NCBI RefSeq assembly: GCF_015624505.1
Contig: NZ_CP061379.1
Location: 3,658,001 to 3,722,000 of the forward strand
Source of the DNA: Bradyrhizobium commune
Lineage (GTDB): Bacteria > Pseudomonadota > Alphaproteobacteria > Rhizobiales > Xanthobacteraceae
DNA: 64,000 nucleotides
Reading direction: 5' to 3'
The notes under the pieces were generated by a model. The model was not told where the DNA came from, did not search any database, and was given only the letters and a program-made list of their open reading frames with translations. Positions 47,055 through 57,938 of the stretch are shown here, one piece after another (position 1 is the first letter of the stretch; each line of letters opens with the position of its first letter). Made by a program: the position numbers and the translations under genes.

Positions 47055-48662
47055 ATGCAGCCGCTCCGCATGTCCCGCCGCGTCATGAATCTCGCTTACA
47101 TGCTGACCCAGAATGCGCGGCGGCATAGTGCGCGGCCCGGTTTCGTCTGGGGCGACAAATCCTGGACCTGGCGCGAGATCGACGCGCAGGTCTCGGCGCT
47201 GGCTGCGTCGCTCGCGGCGCGCGGCATCGCCCAGGGCGACCGCGTCCTCGTCCATTCCAAGAATGGCAACGAGATGTTTGTCTCGATGTTCGCAGCGTTC
47301 CGGCTCGGCGCGGTCTGGGTGCCCACCAATTTCCGCCTGATGCCGGACGAGGTCGCTTATCTCGCGCAGGCCTCGGGCGCGAAGGCGTTTTTGTGCCACG
47401 TCGATTTTCCAGAGCACGCGGCGGCTGTGAGCGGCGGTCTGCTGGAGTTCACCTGGAGCATCGACGGCAAGGCCGCGTTCGGAGAGCGCTCGGTCGCCGA
47501 CGCCATCTCGGCGCATGCTGGCGCCGTGGTCGAGAACGTCGCGGTCGAGCACGACGATCCCTGCTGGTTCTTCTTCACCTCCGGCACCACCGGCCGCTCC
47601 AAGGCCGCGGTGCTGACTCACGGCCAGATGGGCTTTGTCGTCACCAACCATCTCGCCGATCTCACGCCAGGCGTGACGGAAACGGACGCCTCGCTGGTGG
47701 TGGCGCCGCTGTCGCACGGCGCCGGCGTGCATCAGCTGATGCAGACTGCGCGCGGCGTCTGCACCGTGCTGCTGCCGACCGAGAAATTCGACATCGACGA
47801 GGCGTTCCGCCTGATCGAGGCGCATCGGGTTGCCAATCTCTTCACGGTGCCGACGATCTTGAAGATGATGGTCGAGCACCCCGCCGCGGATAAATACGAC
47901 CACTCCTCGCTGCGTCACGTCATCTATGCCGGCGCGCCGATGTATCGCGAGGACCAGAAGGCTGCGCTGAGGAAGCTCGGCAAGGTCATCGTGCAATATT
48001 TTGGCCTGGGCGAAGTCACCGGCAACATCACGGTGCTGCCGGCGGCGCTGCACGATCCCGAGGACGGCCCGCACGCCAAGATCGGCAGCTGCGGCTTCGA
48101 GCGCACCGGCATGCAGGTCTCGATCCAGGATGACGAGGGCCGCGAGCTTGGGGCGAACCAGAGCGGCGAAATCTGCGTGATTGGACCTGCCGTGCTCGCC
48201 GGCTATTACGACAACCCGGAGGCCAATGCGAAGGCGTTTCGCAACGGCTGGTTCCGCACCGGCGATCTCGGACATATGGACGAGGAGGGCTTTGTCTATA
48301 TCACCGGGCGCGCCTCCGACATGTACATCTCCGGCGGCTCCAACATCTATCCGCGCGAGATCGAGGAGAAGATCTTGACGCATCCCGCGGTCGGCGAGGT
48401 CGCTGTTCTCGGCGTGCCGGATGCGACCTGGGGCGAGGTCGGCGTTGCCGTCTGTGTCGCGCGCGATGGTGCGAAGGCTGTGAGTGAAGCCGAGATGGCG
48501 GCATTCCTGTCGCCAAAAGTGCCGCGCTACAAGATGCCAAAACGGTTCTTCTTCTGGGAGGCGCTGCCGAAATCGGGCTACGGCAAGATCCCGAAGCGCA
48601 TGGTGCGTGACGAGCTCGAGGCACGCGGGTTGCTCGATCTCGACAAGACGAAGGCGGGTTGA
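47055..48662 (+). CDS. AMP-dependent acyl-CoA synthetase, ~535 aa
   Basis: Activates a carboxylic acid as acyl-adenylate and then forms the CoA thioester. The P-loop is CWFFFTSGTTGRSKAAVLTH, followed by YFGLGEVTGN, the NGWFRTGDLGHMDEEGFVYI motif, the hinge GRASDMYISGGSNIYPREIE and the catalytic Lys in PKSGYGKIPKRM. The substrate is not clear; a medium- or aromatic-acid type is possible. ATG 47055 has GAGGAAC upstream. The PPC-domain gene begins 9 bases after its stop, so they are likely one operon. Confidence 0.93.
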   Translation: MQPLRMSRRVMNLAYMLTQNARRHSARPGFVWGDKSWTWREIDAQVSALAASLAARGIAQGDRVLVHSKNGNEMFVSMFAAFRLGAVWVPTNFRLMPDEVAYLAQASGAKAFLCHVDFPEHAAAVSGGLLEFTWSIDGKAAFGERSVADAISAHAGAVVENVAVEHDDPCWFFFTSGTTGRSKAAVLTHGQMGFVVTNHLADLTPGVTETDASLVVAPLSHGAGVHQLMQTARGVCTVLLPTEKFDIDEAFRLIEAHRVANLFTVPTILKMMVEHPAADKYDHSSLRHVIYAGAPMYREDQKAALRKLGKVIVQYFGLGEVTGNITVLPAALHDPEDGPHAKIGSCGFERTGMQVSIQDDEGRELGANQSGEICVIGPAVLAGYYDNPEANAKAFRNGWFRTGDLGHMDEEGFVYITGRASDMYISGGSNIYPREIEEKILTHPAVGEVAVLGVPDATWGEVGVAVCVARDGAKAVSEAEMAAFLSPKVPRYKMPKRFFFWEALPKSGYGKIPKRMVRDELEARGLLDLDKTKAG

Positions 48663-48671
48663 GCGGACGCG

Positions 48672-49532
48672 ATGCGGAGCATCAAGCAGCCGGGCGCAGC
48701 CATCGCCGAGCGCATTCAATGGGTGGAGGCGAGGGGACGCGCCTTCACCTTCACGCTTCAGGCAGGTCTGCCGCTGCTGGAGGCCGCGCGCCGCGGCTTT
48801 GAAGCCGAGGGTTTTGCCGGCGGCGTGCTGAACTTTGGCAGCGGCACACTCGGGCCACTCGGTTACGTGATGCCGGCGCTGTCGAAGACCGGCGAGAATG
48901 CGGCGTTCTACAGCGACACCTATCGGCCCGCGGGCATGACGCGCACCAGGCTCGGCAGCATGACGCTCGGCCAGCGCGATGGCGCGCCGTTCTTTCATTG
49001 CCATGGGCTTTGGATCGAGGCGGATGGCAAGCCGAGCGGAGGGCACATGCTGCCGGACGAGACGATTATCGCCGAGCCTTTCAAGGTCGAGGCCTTTGGT
49101 CTCGATGGCGCGGCGTTCTTGGCCGAGCCTGATCCCGAAACCAACTTCAAGCTGTTCGGCCCGGTCGCGTCGGTGGCGAGCGGCGCGCGCACAACCAGCC
49201 GCGCCTTCGCGCTGCGGCTGCGTCCCAACCAGGATTTCGCCGGCTGCCTCGAAGCCTTTTGCCGCGCGCGCGGCATTGCGCGCGCGAAAATCCATGGCGG
49301 CGTCGGCTCGACCGTCGGCGCGCGCTTCACCCATGGCGGCGTGACCGGGCCGTTTGCGACCGAACTGGCGGTGACGGCCGGTGCGGTCGCGCCGGGCCGG
49401 TCGGGCGCCTTGGAAGCCGCGCTCGACGTCGCCCTGATCGACTACACCGGCGGCATCGCCGAGGGGCGCCTGATCCGCGGCGACAATCCGGTGCTGATGA
49501 CGATGGAGCTGGTGCTCGAAGTGCTTGACTAG
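48672..49532 (+). CDS. Tandem PPC/DUF296-like protein, 286 aa
   Basis: Protein with two PPC-like (DUF296) halves. The first (~20-140) includes FHCHGLWIEADGKPSGGHML, with the metal-binding His-x-His pattern, and the second (~165-285) contains KIHGGVGSTVGARFTHGG. Stand-alone PPC proteins in bacteria bind metal and DNA or small ligands, but no DNA-binding region is seen here. It lies 9 bases behind the acyl-CoA synthetase and may act on the same substrate. Confidence 0.82.
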   Translation: MRSIKQPGAAIAERIQWVEARGRAFTFTLQAGLPLLEAARRGFEAEGFAGGVLNFGSGTLGPLGYVMPALSKTGENAAFYSDTYRPAGMTRTRLGSMTLGQRDGAPFFHCHGLWIEADGKPSGGHMLPDETIIAEPFKVEAFGLDGAAFLAEPDPETNFKLFGPVASVASGARTTSRAFALRLRPNQDFAGCLEAFCRARGIARAKIHGGVGSTVGARFTHGGVTGPFATELAVTAGAVAPGRSGALEAALDVALIDYTGGIAEGRLIRGDNPVLMTMELVLEVLD

Positions 49533-49584
49533 AGCATGACCGGGGCATGCACCCGCTCGTCCATGCCACTTGTGCATCAACATT

Positions 49585-49599
49585 GTTCCCGTTATGTTC
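49585..49599 (+). promoter_or_regulatory. Candidate LexA box upstream of the ATPase gene
   Basis: The sequence GTTCCCGTTATGTTC is an exact GTTC-N7-GTTC, the alphaproteobacterial LexA-binding pattern. It lies 42 bases before the ATPase start at 49641. By chance about one such match is expected per window, so the location upstream of a gene is what supports it. Confidence 0.5.
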
Positions 49600-49640
49600 C
49601 ATCCCATACCTGTTGGGACAAGCTGGGCGCGGAGACTGCT

Positions 49641-50408
49641 ATGGGCCGGAGAGGCAATCGCACGATCAACCTGCCGGCCCCTTATCTGAGACGGGTCTGG
49701 CTTGATCCGTCGCAGGTTCACGATCGGGAGGGCTATCCGTTTTGCTTGCCCATCTTTCCTGATGAATTCGAGCTCAACTTCGATGCCGCCATCACGATCA
49801 TCGTAGGAGAGAATGGCACGGGGAAGTCGACGATCCTCGAGGGCATTGCAGTGCTGGCTGGCTACGATGATGCGGGGGGCGGGAAGGGCTACATGCCCGT
49901 CGATCACTCCGAAGCGCGGGAGAAGATGGGCGGTCAGCTTTCCAAGGCGTTGCGCGCAAGTTGGCTGCCGAAGATCACCAACGGCTGGTTTTTTCGTGCC
50001 GAGAGCTTTTTCTCGGTGGCGCGATATCTGGATAAAGCGGCACGTGATGCCGGCCAGGTTGGCCCTGATTTCCTGTCGCATTCCCATGGCGAGGGCTTCC
50101 TGCGCTTCTTCGAAGAGCGCTGCCAGCGCCAGGGTATCTTCATTTTCGACGAGCCTGAATCGGCGCTGTCGCCCGCGCGCCAGGTCGAATTCCTGAAGCT
50201 GCTGCGGCGCATGGACGAGTCCCGTATTTGCCAGGTGATCATGGCGACCCATGCGCCTCTGCTGATGGCCTATCCCAATGCGCAGCTGCTGCGGCTTGGG
50301 AAGTACGGCCTCGAGCCGACGACGGTGGAGCAGACGGATCATTACCGGTTGATGCGGGATTTCTGCGCCGATCCACGCGGGTTCGTGGAGGCGACGCTGG
50401 AGGAATGA
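49641..50408 (+). CDS. Stand-alone AAA-type ATPase (COG3910-like), 255 aa
   Basis: ATPase of SMC/ABC-like fold, function unknown. The Walker A is IIVGENGTGKSTILEGIAVL (~residue 53), the Walker B is QGIFIFDEPESALSPARQVE (~residue 175), and a sensor His follows in VIMATHAPLLMAYP. An ABC-like signature LSPAR is present but there is no coiled coil, so it resembles predicted ATPases and not an SMC repair motor. A candidate LexA box lies 42 bases before ATG 49641. It is a monocistronic unit; no nuclease partner is adjacent. Confidence 0.85.
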   Translation: MGRRGNRTINLPAPYLRRVWLDPSQVHDREGYPFCLPIFPDEFELNFDAAITIIVGENGTGKSTILEGIAVLAGYDDAGGGKGYMPVDHSEAREKMGGQLSKALRASWLPKITNGWFFRAESFFSVARYLDKAARDAGQVGPDFLSHSHGEGFLRFFEERCQRQGIFIFDEPESALSPARQVEFLKLLRRMDESRICQVIMATHAPLLMAYPNAQLLRLGKYGLEPTTVEQTDHYRLMRDFCADPRGFVEATLEE

Positions 50409-50455
50409 ATCTGCCATCCATTGTCGTTCACCGGTTTCCGTAGTATATTTTTGCC

Positions 50456-50735
50456 ATGATCAGGTCCTGGCGGAATTCGGCGAGCCGCAAGGTCTGGGAT
50501 GGCGAGCGTCCGAGCCAGTTTCGTGGGCTCGATTTCGAGGTGGCGGCTGCGTTGTTGGTCGCGCCGAATGTCGCGAAATCGCTCGGAGACCTGAGTCCGC
50601 TGAAGAGCGTTGGATTGCACAAGTTGAAAGGCGATCGCAAAGGGCAATGACGGTCAACGAGCGTTGGCGCATCTGTTCGAGTTCAACAAGGGCGATGCCT
50701 ACGGGGTAGAAATCGTCGACTATCACAAGGGCTGA
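50456..50735 (+). pseudogene. higB: HigB-family toxin, two single-base frameshifts
   Basis: RelE/HigB-type ribosome-dependent mRNA interferase gene, apparently broken. Frame 1 gives MIRSWRNSASRKVWDG through HKLKGDRKGQ, stopped at TGA (50648-50650). Inserting one base there restores WTVNERWRIC, and one more base near 50680 restores FEFNKGDAYGVEIVDYHKG with a stop at 50733-50735. The reconstructed protein matches HigB (LKGDRKGQW, WRICFEF, VEIVDYH). Both changes are single missing bases. The antitoxin gene follows 5 bases later and is intact. A sequencing error cannot be excluded. Confidence 0.8.
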
Positions 50736-50740
50736 CATCA

Positions 50741-51028
50741 ATGGCTCCGCTCGTTCATCCAGGGCGATTGCTCAAGCGAGAATTGGTTGCGCGTGGGCTT
50801 AGTGCGAACAGGCTCTCGCTCGACATCGGCGTTCCCTCGGGTCGGATCACCGATATTCTGAATGGACGCCGAGGTATCTCGGCGGACACCGCGGTGCGGC
50901 TTGGTCGCTATTTCGGAAATAGCCCGCAATTCTGGCTGGACTTTCAGGGGCAATACGACATTGGCGTTGTCGAGCGGGAGAAGGGCGCGGAAATCGCTCG
51001 ACGGGTGCGGCCCGCCGACGCGGCATGA
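50741..51028 (+). CDS. higA: HigA-family antitoxin, 95 aa
   Basis: XRE-type helix-turn-helix antitoxin of the HigBA type. The typical opening HPGRLLKRELVARGLSANRL leads into the HTH (SLDIGVPSGRITDILNGRRG) and the family end FGNSPQFWLDFQGQYDIGVV. Its toxin gene upstream is frameshifted, so this is an orphaned or decaying antitoxin. Such proteins also repress their own promoter (region 50409-50455). Confidence 0.92.
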   Translation: MAPLVHPGRLLKRELVARGLSANRLSLDIGVPSGRITDILNGRRGISADTAVRLGRYFGNSPQFWLDFQGQYDIGVVEREKGAEIARRVRPADAA

Positions 51029-51690
51029 TGCGGGCTTTGGCCAAAAGCTTCATCGTTCTTCATCCGAGTGGCAAGAGGACGCACCCCGGCGCCCTCGCGG
51101 CACGTCGTGCCCGAGCTTTGCTGCAATCACCGCCCCCAAGAGTGCCGAGGGCGCAGGGAAGGCCGGGTGCCGGCTGGCACCCGCGGTCCGCTGTGCGCAA
51201 GATGCGCTGGAAGTGATGCACAGCGGCATACAGGTGAAGCCAAACATCCGGCCTTCCCTGCGCAGTGGTTTTACGGCTTATGTCGCGCTCTCCCCGGGGA
51301 GCGATGCACTATTGCCCCCGTCGCCTTGCGGATGGCTGACGTGGTCACCCGGTCGGGCGGCACACATCACCACAAGACTTGGCGCACAGACCCCGGGCGC
51401 CAGGACCACACGATTTTGCCGTACGCAGGCTGCACCGGTCGTGTGCGCGTGGCGCTCGCTCACGGTTTCCCGCCCTGCGATGCCCTTCGCGCCAGTGCTG
51501 CCTGCGTCCACCACGTCCCATCCCGCGTGTCGTGACGATCGCGATAGCGCCCCTCGGCCCGGGTTGGGATGCGTGGAAGATGCGGTATTTCAGAATTCGA
51601 GTAAAGCGAATTATTTTGCCTTCGAAGCATTGACCGCGATGTCGCGTGTTTTGCCCGTCGGGCAACGCAAGGGATGGTGGGTGAAGTGCG
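51029..51690. repeat. Long structured dispersed repeat downstream of higA
   Basis: About 600 bases with no supported gene. The stop-free frames translate to Pro/Arg/Ser/Cys-rich strings such as SGIQVKPNIRPSLRSG and GFTAYVALSPG, which I recognise as spurious translations of a repeat common in Bradyrhizobium genomes. It contains a perfect 16-bp inverted repeat (GCGCAGGGAAGGCCGG at 51151-51166 with 51248-51263). Nested inside are GTGCCGGCTGGCAC and CCGCTGTGC (51188-51196) / GCACAGCGG (51218-51226). This points to a folded element. Confidence 0.6.
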
Positions 51691-51773
51691 CGTAGGGCGG
51701 ATTAGCGAAGCGTAATCCGCCATTTCGTCCAGAGGAAAAGACGGCGGATTACGCTTCGCTAATCCGCCCTACG
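51691..51773. repeat. Dispersed palindromic repeat, GTAGGGCGGATT family, copy 2
   Basis: Perfect 31-bp inverted repeat: arms 51691-51721 (starting CGTAGGGCGGATTAGCGAAG) and 51743-51773, with a 21-base spacer. The right arm contains the stop codon of the nucleoside hydrolase gene (51769-51771). Related copies are at 2052-2147 and 52716-52829. Confidence 0.85.
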
Positions 51774-52695
51774 GCACCTTCGATGCGGCGAAGTCCTTCA
51801 GCTTCAGGAAAAAGTCCTTCAGGATCGGGTTGCGATCCACAGAGGTCACGTAGCGGATCGGATGCCGCCTTCGGTCGATGCTCCAGGTCATCTGATCGGT
51901 GAGGACCGGCGCCGGGATGATCACGCTTGGTGCCCATTCGGGGTTCAGCAGCCAGCCGACCGGCGCCATGTCCCAGATCTCCTTGGCCCAGCCCATGTGG
52001 TCGGACGAATAGTCCTTGAACCTCTGAGCGAGGAACGCGCCGATGCTGCCATGCGGCTCGACGTAGCGCTCGATCTCCGGGACCGTCGAATGCAGGCGCG
52101 AGGTGACGCCCATGCAGGGCACCAGCACCAGCGGCACGCCGCTGTCGAGCAGCACCTGCGCGCCGCCGACGTCCTGCTTCAGATTGAACTCGACCGTGTG
52201 CGGCCATTCCAGCGCATGGCCGCCGAGCCAGACCACCACGACGCGGTCGATGATGTCGGGGGCTTTGAGCAGAGCGGATGCGACGTTGCTGATGGCGCCG
52301 ATGGCGATGACGTAGAGCGGACGGTCAGGCGAGCCCGCGCGCGCCCGGGCGATGAGGTCGTCGACAGCGGGGGCCGCCCGCGCCGTCTTGGTTGGGCCGA
52401 CATAGTCAGTGACGCCGCGATGGACCAGGCCTTCGGGCGCGATGTTCAGGCGCTCCAGCAGGCGAAGGATTTCCTGATAGCTCAGCTCCATGCCGTGGCC
52501 GGGACTGTCCGCGCGCGCATTGAAGAACGGCGCGGCATAGATCGCCTCGACGTCAAAACGCTGCGGCGACAACAGCATCTGCACCAGCGCGAACTGGTCG
52601 TCGATTTCGTTATAGGTGTCGGTGTCGAGCACGACACGCACCTTGCCGACCGGCAGCTGGAGGAGCTTGAGGCGGGCCGCGTCCGTGAGTGTCAT
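51769..52695 (-). CDS. Inosine-uridine nucleoside hydrolase family protein, ~308 aa
   Basis: Cleaves nucleosides to base and ribose. The metal-binding start is VVLDTDTYNEIDDQFALVQM, a divergent form of the D-T-D-x-G-x-D-D-A signature. YVIAIGAISNVASALLKAPD and the substrate region VVVVWLGGHALEWPHTVEFN follow. GAGGAGA lies upstream of ATG 52695. Its last residues AASKVP and stop are encoded up to the edge of the dispersed repeat at 51691-51773. The specificity cannot be told from sequence. Confidence 0.88.
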   Translation of the reverse strand: MTLTDAARLKLLQLPVGKVRVVLDTDTYNEIDDQFALVQMLLSPQRFDVEAIYAAPFFNARADSPGHGMELSYQEILRLLERLNIAPEGLVHRGVTDYVGPTKTARAAPAVDDLIARARAGSPDRPLYVIAIGAISNVASALLKAPDIIDRVVVVWLGGHALEWPHTVEFNLKQDVGGAQVLLDSGVPLVLVPCMGVTSRLHSTVPEIERYVEPHGSIGAFLAQRFKDYSSDHMGWAKEIWDMAPVGWLLNPEWAPSVIIPAPVLTDQMTWSIDRRRHPIRYVTSVDRNPILKDFFLKLKDFAASKVP

Positions 52696-52715
52696 CGCCG
52701 TCTCCTCGAACAGTT

Positions 52716-52829
52716 CGTAGGGTGGGTTAGCCTGCGGCCGCGCGAAGCGCAGTCCGCCGGCGTAACCCACCTCTTCTGCCTCTGTGGATGCGAACAGTGG
52801 TGGATTACGCTTCGCTAATCCACCCTACG
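52716..52829. repeat. Dispersed palindromic repeat, GTAGGGTGGGTTAG family, copy 3
   Basis: Ends are CGTAGGGTGGGTTAG and the 31-base right arm 52799-52829 (GGTGGATTACGCTTCGCTAA onward to CACCCTACG). The left arm carries an insertion relative to copies 1 and 2. The right arm encodes the last eight residues and the stop of the HAD gene at 52805-53455. Confidence 0.75.
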
Positions 52830-53455
52830 CTTCCGCACAAGGTATCCGCGATCTCCTCCATCTGCGCGAACATGTGATCGGGCGCAAGCGCCCGCAGCGC
52901 CGCCGGCGCGGCATAGCCCCAGCTGACCGCGCCGCAGGCGATGCCGACGCTGCGCGCCGCCTCGATGTCGCGGACCTCGTCGCCGATCGCGATGACGCGG
53001 TCGAGCGCCACGCCGGCGCGGCGGATGACGCGGCGGAATTTCGCCGGCTTGCCGAACACCGAGGCGGCGCAGTCGAACTGGGCGAACAGCGCGCCGACAT
53101 CGCCGAGCTTCTGCCGCGCATTGGCCTCGTTGTCGGAGGTCACCAGCGCCAGCTGGACACCGTTCTCCGCCAGTGTCCGCAGCATCGCCTCGACGCCCGC
53201 GAACAGCGGAATCTCGGCCGCCGCCTCTCCCTTCAGCCGCCGCGCATGCCGCGCGATCGCCGGCAGCTTCCAAACGGGCAGTTCGAGGCGAGAGAGGATT
53301 TCGCGCGTCGTGGCATGCCGCAGCCCCTCGACATCCTCATCCCGCACGCGGCGAAAGCCGAAGCGATCGGCGACGTCATTGATGGTGCGCAGGAACCAGG
53401 GGAAGCTGTCGACGAGGGTGCCGTCGAGATCGAAGATGGCGAGGGAGTAGGGCAT
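52805..53455 (-). CDS. HAD superfamily phosphatase (phosphoglycolate phosphatase-like), 216 aa
   Basis: Haloacid-dehalogenase-fold phosphatase. The nucleophile motif is IFDLDGTLVDSFPWFLRTIN, the second motif is LALVTSDNEANA, and motif III/IV is VIAIGDEVRDIEAARSVGIA, with the acidic GDE-D pair. The cap domain is around residues 18-85. The C-terminal VGWISEA is translated from a dispersed repeat and is probably not part of the ancestral protein. Substrate unknown. Confidence 0.88.
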   Translation of the reverse strand: MPYSLAIFDLDGTLVDSFPWFLRTINDVADRFGFRRVRDEDVEGLRHATTREILSRLELPVWKLPAIARHARRLKGEAAAEIPLFAGVEAMLRTLAENGVQLALVTSDNEANARQKLGDVGALFAQFDCAASVFGKPAKFRRVIRRAGVALDRVIAIGDEVRDIEAARSVGIACGAVSWGYAAPAALRALAPDHMFAQMEEIADTLCGSVGWISEA

Positions 53456-53551
53456 GGAGGAGGGCGGGCCGGCGGGTCACACACCGCGTCCCCTGGCGAC
53501 GCGCTGACAGATGCAGTTGGAGATGCTATATTGACCGCACAGAGGTGACAG

Positions 53552-53779
53552 ATGTCGGAGCTACTGGCAAGGATTACAGTCGACCCGCAGCGTATGCATG
53601 GACGCCCCTGCATTCGCGACCTGCGCATCACGGTTGCCGACGTTCTGGGGCTGCTGTCCGCCGGCCAGTCGCGCGAGAGTATCCTTGCGGATTATCCGTA
53701 CCTTGAAGAGGCAGATATCGACGCGGTGCTTGCATATGCTGCCCGTCAGGTCGACCATCCGATCATAGCGGCTAAATAG
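53552..53779 (+). CDS. DUF433 antitoxin-like protein, 75 aa
   Basis: Small DUF433 (VapB45-like) protein, usually paired with a DUF5615 PIN-like toxin. The pattern VDPQRMHGRPCIRDLRITVA then VLGLLSAGQSRESILADYPY is the family. The partner gene at 53781 follows its stop by one base, as in intact modules, but is frameshifted. A TATATT at about 53527 may be its -10. Confidence 0.88.
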   Translation: MSELLARITVDPQRMHGRPCIRDLRITVADVLGLLSAGQSRESILADYPYLEEADIDAVLAYAARQVDHPIIAAK

Positions 53780-53780
53780 C

Positions 53781-54117
53781 TTGCTCTACCTGATCGATGC
53801 TCAGCTTCCACCAGCACTCGCGGAAGCCATGCGTCGGGTCGGACATGATGCTGCTCACGTAGCCGAGCTCGGGATGGCAAACGCAGACCGACGGGGTCAT
53901 CTGGAGCGAAGCCATTTCTCGATCGGCCGTTCTTGTGACCAAGGACCGCGACTTCTCACTCTTGCGCGCAGCAAAGCGGCAAGGGCCGATTGTGCTGTGG
54001 GTCCGAGCCGGCAACATCGACAATCGGGCGTTGGTCCGTGATTTTTTAAGTGCCATGCCGCGGATTGTCGAAGCAGTTGCACTGGGCGAGGCCGTCATCG
54101 AATTTGTCGGCAGTTAG
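53781..54117 (+). pseudogene. DUF5615 PIN-like toxin, single frameshift
   Basis: Predicted ribonuclease of the PIN-like DUF5615 group. From the TTG at 53781 the frame gives LLYLIDAQLPPALAEAMRRV and GHDAAHVAELGMANA. One extra base near 53884-53890 then shifts the reading. From there, VIWSEAISRSAVLVTKDRDF to EAVIEFVGS continues in the +1 frame to TAG at 54115. DRDF is the conserved acidic motif. The protein is therefore split after about residue 35. Removing one base would give an intact ~112-residue toxin. The DUF433 partner is intact. Confidence 0.78.
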
Positions 54118-54204
54118 TGTGGCAGGCTGGATCGAACCACTCTCCCGTTGCATGTAGCGCCGTTGGGCGCTTGGATGTACGGAGAGGGCCCCAGAAAGGA
54201 AGCC

Positions 54205-54762
54205 ATGCCGATTGATGACACCCAGCTCAGCAAATTTCTGAGCCTCGTCTTACGCCATAAGCCGGATGTGATCGGACTTGTGCTAGATGCGCAGGGATGG
54301 GCCGGCATCGACGAACTAATCGCCAAAGCAAACGCTGCTGGAACGAAGTTCGGCCGCGATGATCTGTTGCGCGTCGTCGCAGCGAGCGACAAGAAGCGAT
54401 TTTCGTTGTCACCAGGCGCGGATCGCGTCCGCGCCGCGCAAGGGCACTCGGTGCAGGTTGAACTCGGGTTGGCGGCGCAGGAGCCCCCGCCGCTGCTGTA
54501 TCACGGGACGGCGACCCGGTTCGTGGAGGCGATCTTGTCGGAGGGCTTGAAGCCGCAGGCGCGCCAGCAGGTGCACCTGTCAGCCGATGTGGCGACTGCG
54601 GAGCGTGTCGGCCAGCGTCACGGCAAAGCCTACATCTTCACGGTCGATACTGTCGCGATGCGCCGGCACGGATACAAGTTCTATCGCGCAGATAACGGGG
54701 TGTGGTTGACCGACCTGGTGCCGCCGGAGTTCCTGGCACCGATCACCACCGAACGAGCCTAG
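54205..54762 (+). CDS. kptA: RNA 2'-phosphotransferase, Tpt1/KptA family, 185 aa
   Basis: Transfers the 2'-phosphate of RNA to NAD, making ADP-ribose 1'',2''-cyclic phosphate; in bacteria its natural substrate is unclear. The signatures are LSKFLSLVLRHKPDVIGLVL (the R-H-x-P region), LYHGTATRFVEAILSEGLKP, HLSADVATAERVGQRHGK, and YKFYRADNGVWLTDLVPPEF. AGAAAGGAAG lies upstream of ATG 54205. It sits downstream of the broken DUF5615 gene and is the only KptA here; no ligase partner is adjacent. Confidence 0.92.
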   Translation: MPIDDTQLSKFLSLVLRHKPDVIGLVLDAQGWAGIDELIAKANAAGTKFGRDDLLRVVAASDKKRFSLSPGADRVRAAQGHSVQVELGLAAQEPPPLLYHGTATRFVEAILSEGLKPQARQQVHLSADVATAERVGQRHGKAYIFTVDTVAMRRHGYKFYRADNGVWLTDLVPPEFLAPITTERA

Positions 54763-54763
54763 C

Positions 54764-57739
<2,976 letters not shown>

Positions 57740-57836
57740 CCGCTGGTCCTCAAGGAATCCCAAGGGCGCGCGATCGCGCCAATGGTGAAGGCGCGCTTCG
57801 CCCGGAACCGGGAACGGCGCCGATGGGGTTGCCAGC

Positions 57837-57851
57837 GAACGTAGGAAGAAC
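57837..57851 (-). promoter_or_regulatory. LexA (SOS) box upstream of uvrA
   Basis: GTTCTTCCTACGTTC on the minus strand is an exact GTTC-N7-GTTC. It lies 98 bases before the uvrA start. uvrA is an established SOS gene, which makes this the best-supported LexA site in the window. Confidence 0.75.
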
Positions 57852-57938
57852 GGGCGCGGATTTCCAGTGGGACTTGCGAATCGTCAACGGATTGTTGGCG
57901 CGCTGGCGGCATCTGGCAGGAGAGGCGCGCGGAACAGC

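Noticed and set aside
45123..50417. A very long open frame of about 1760 residues on the minus strand.
   Set aside because: It crosses DUF3597, GNAT, TPR, lipoprotein, acyl-CoA synthetase, PPC and ATPase genes that have clear families. Its own translation is Arg/His-rich with no domain. It is a GC-driven shadow.
50862..51695. A 277-residue open frame starting inside higA.
   Set aside because: It reads out of frame through higA and then the dispersed repeat. The Pro/Arg/Cys string is typical of spurious repeat translation.
57805..57816. GAAC-N3-GAAC near the uvrA upstream region as a LexA box.
   Set aside because: The spacing is three, not seven. The exact N7 site lies 30 bases away at 57837-57851.
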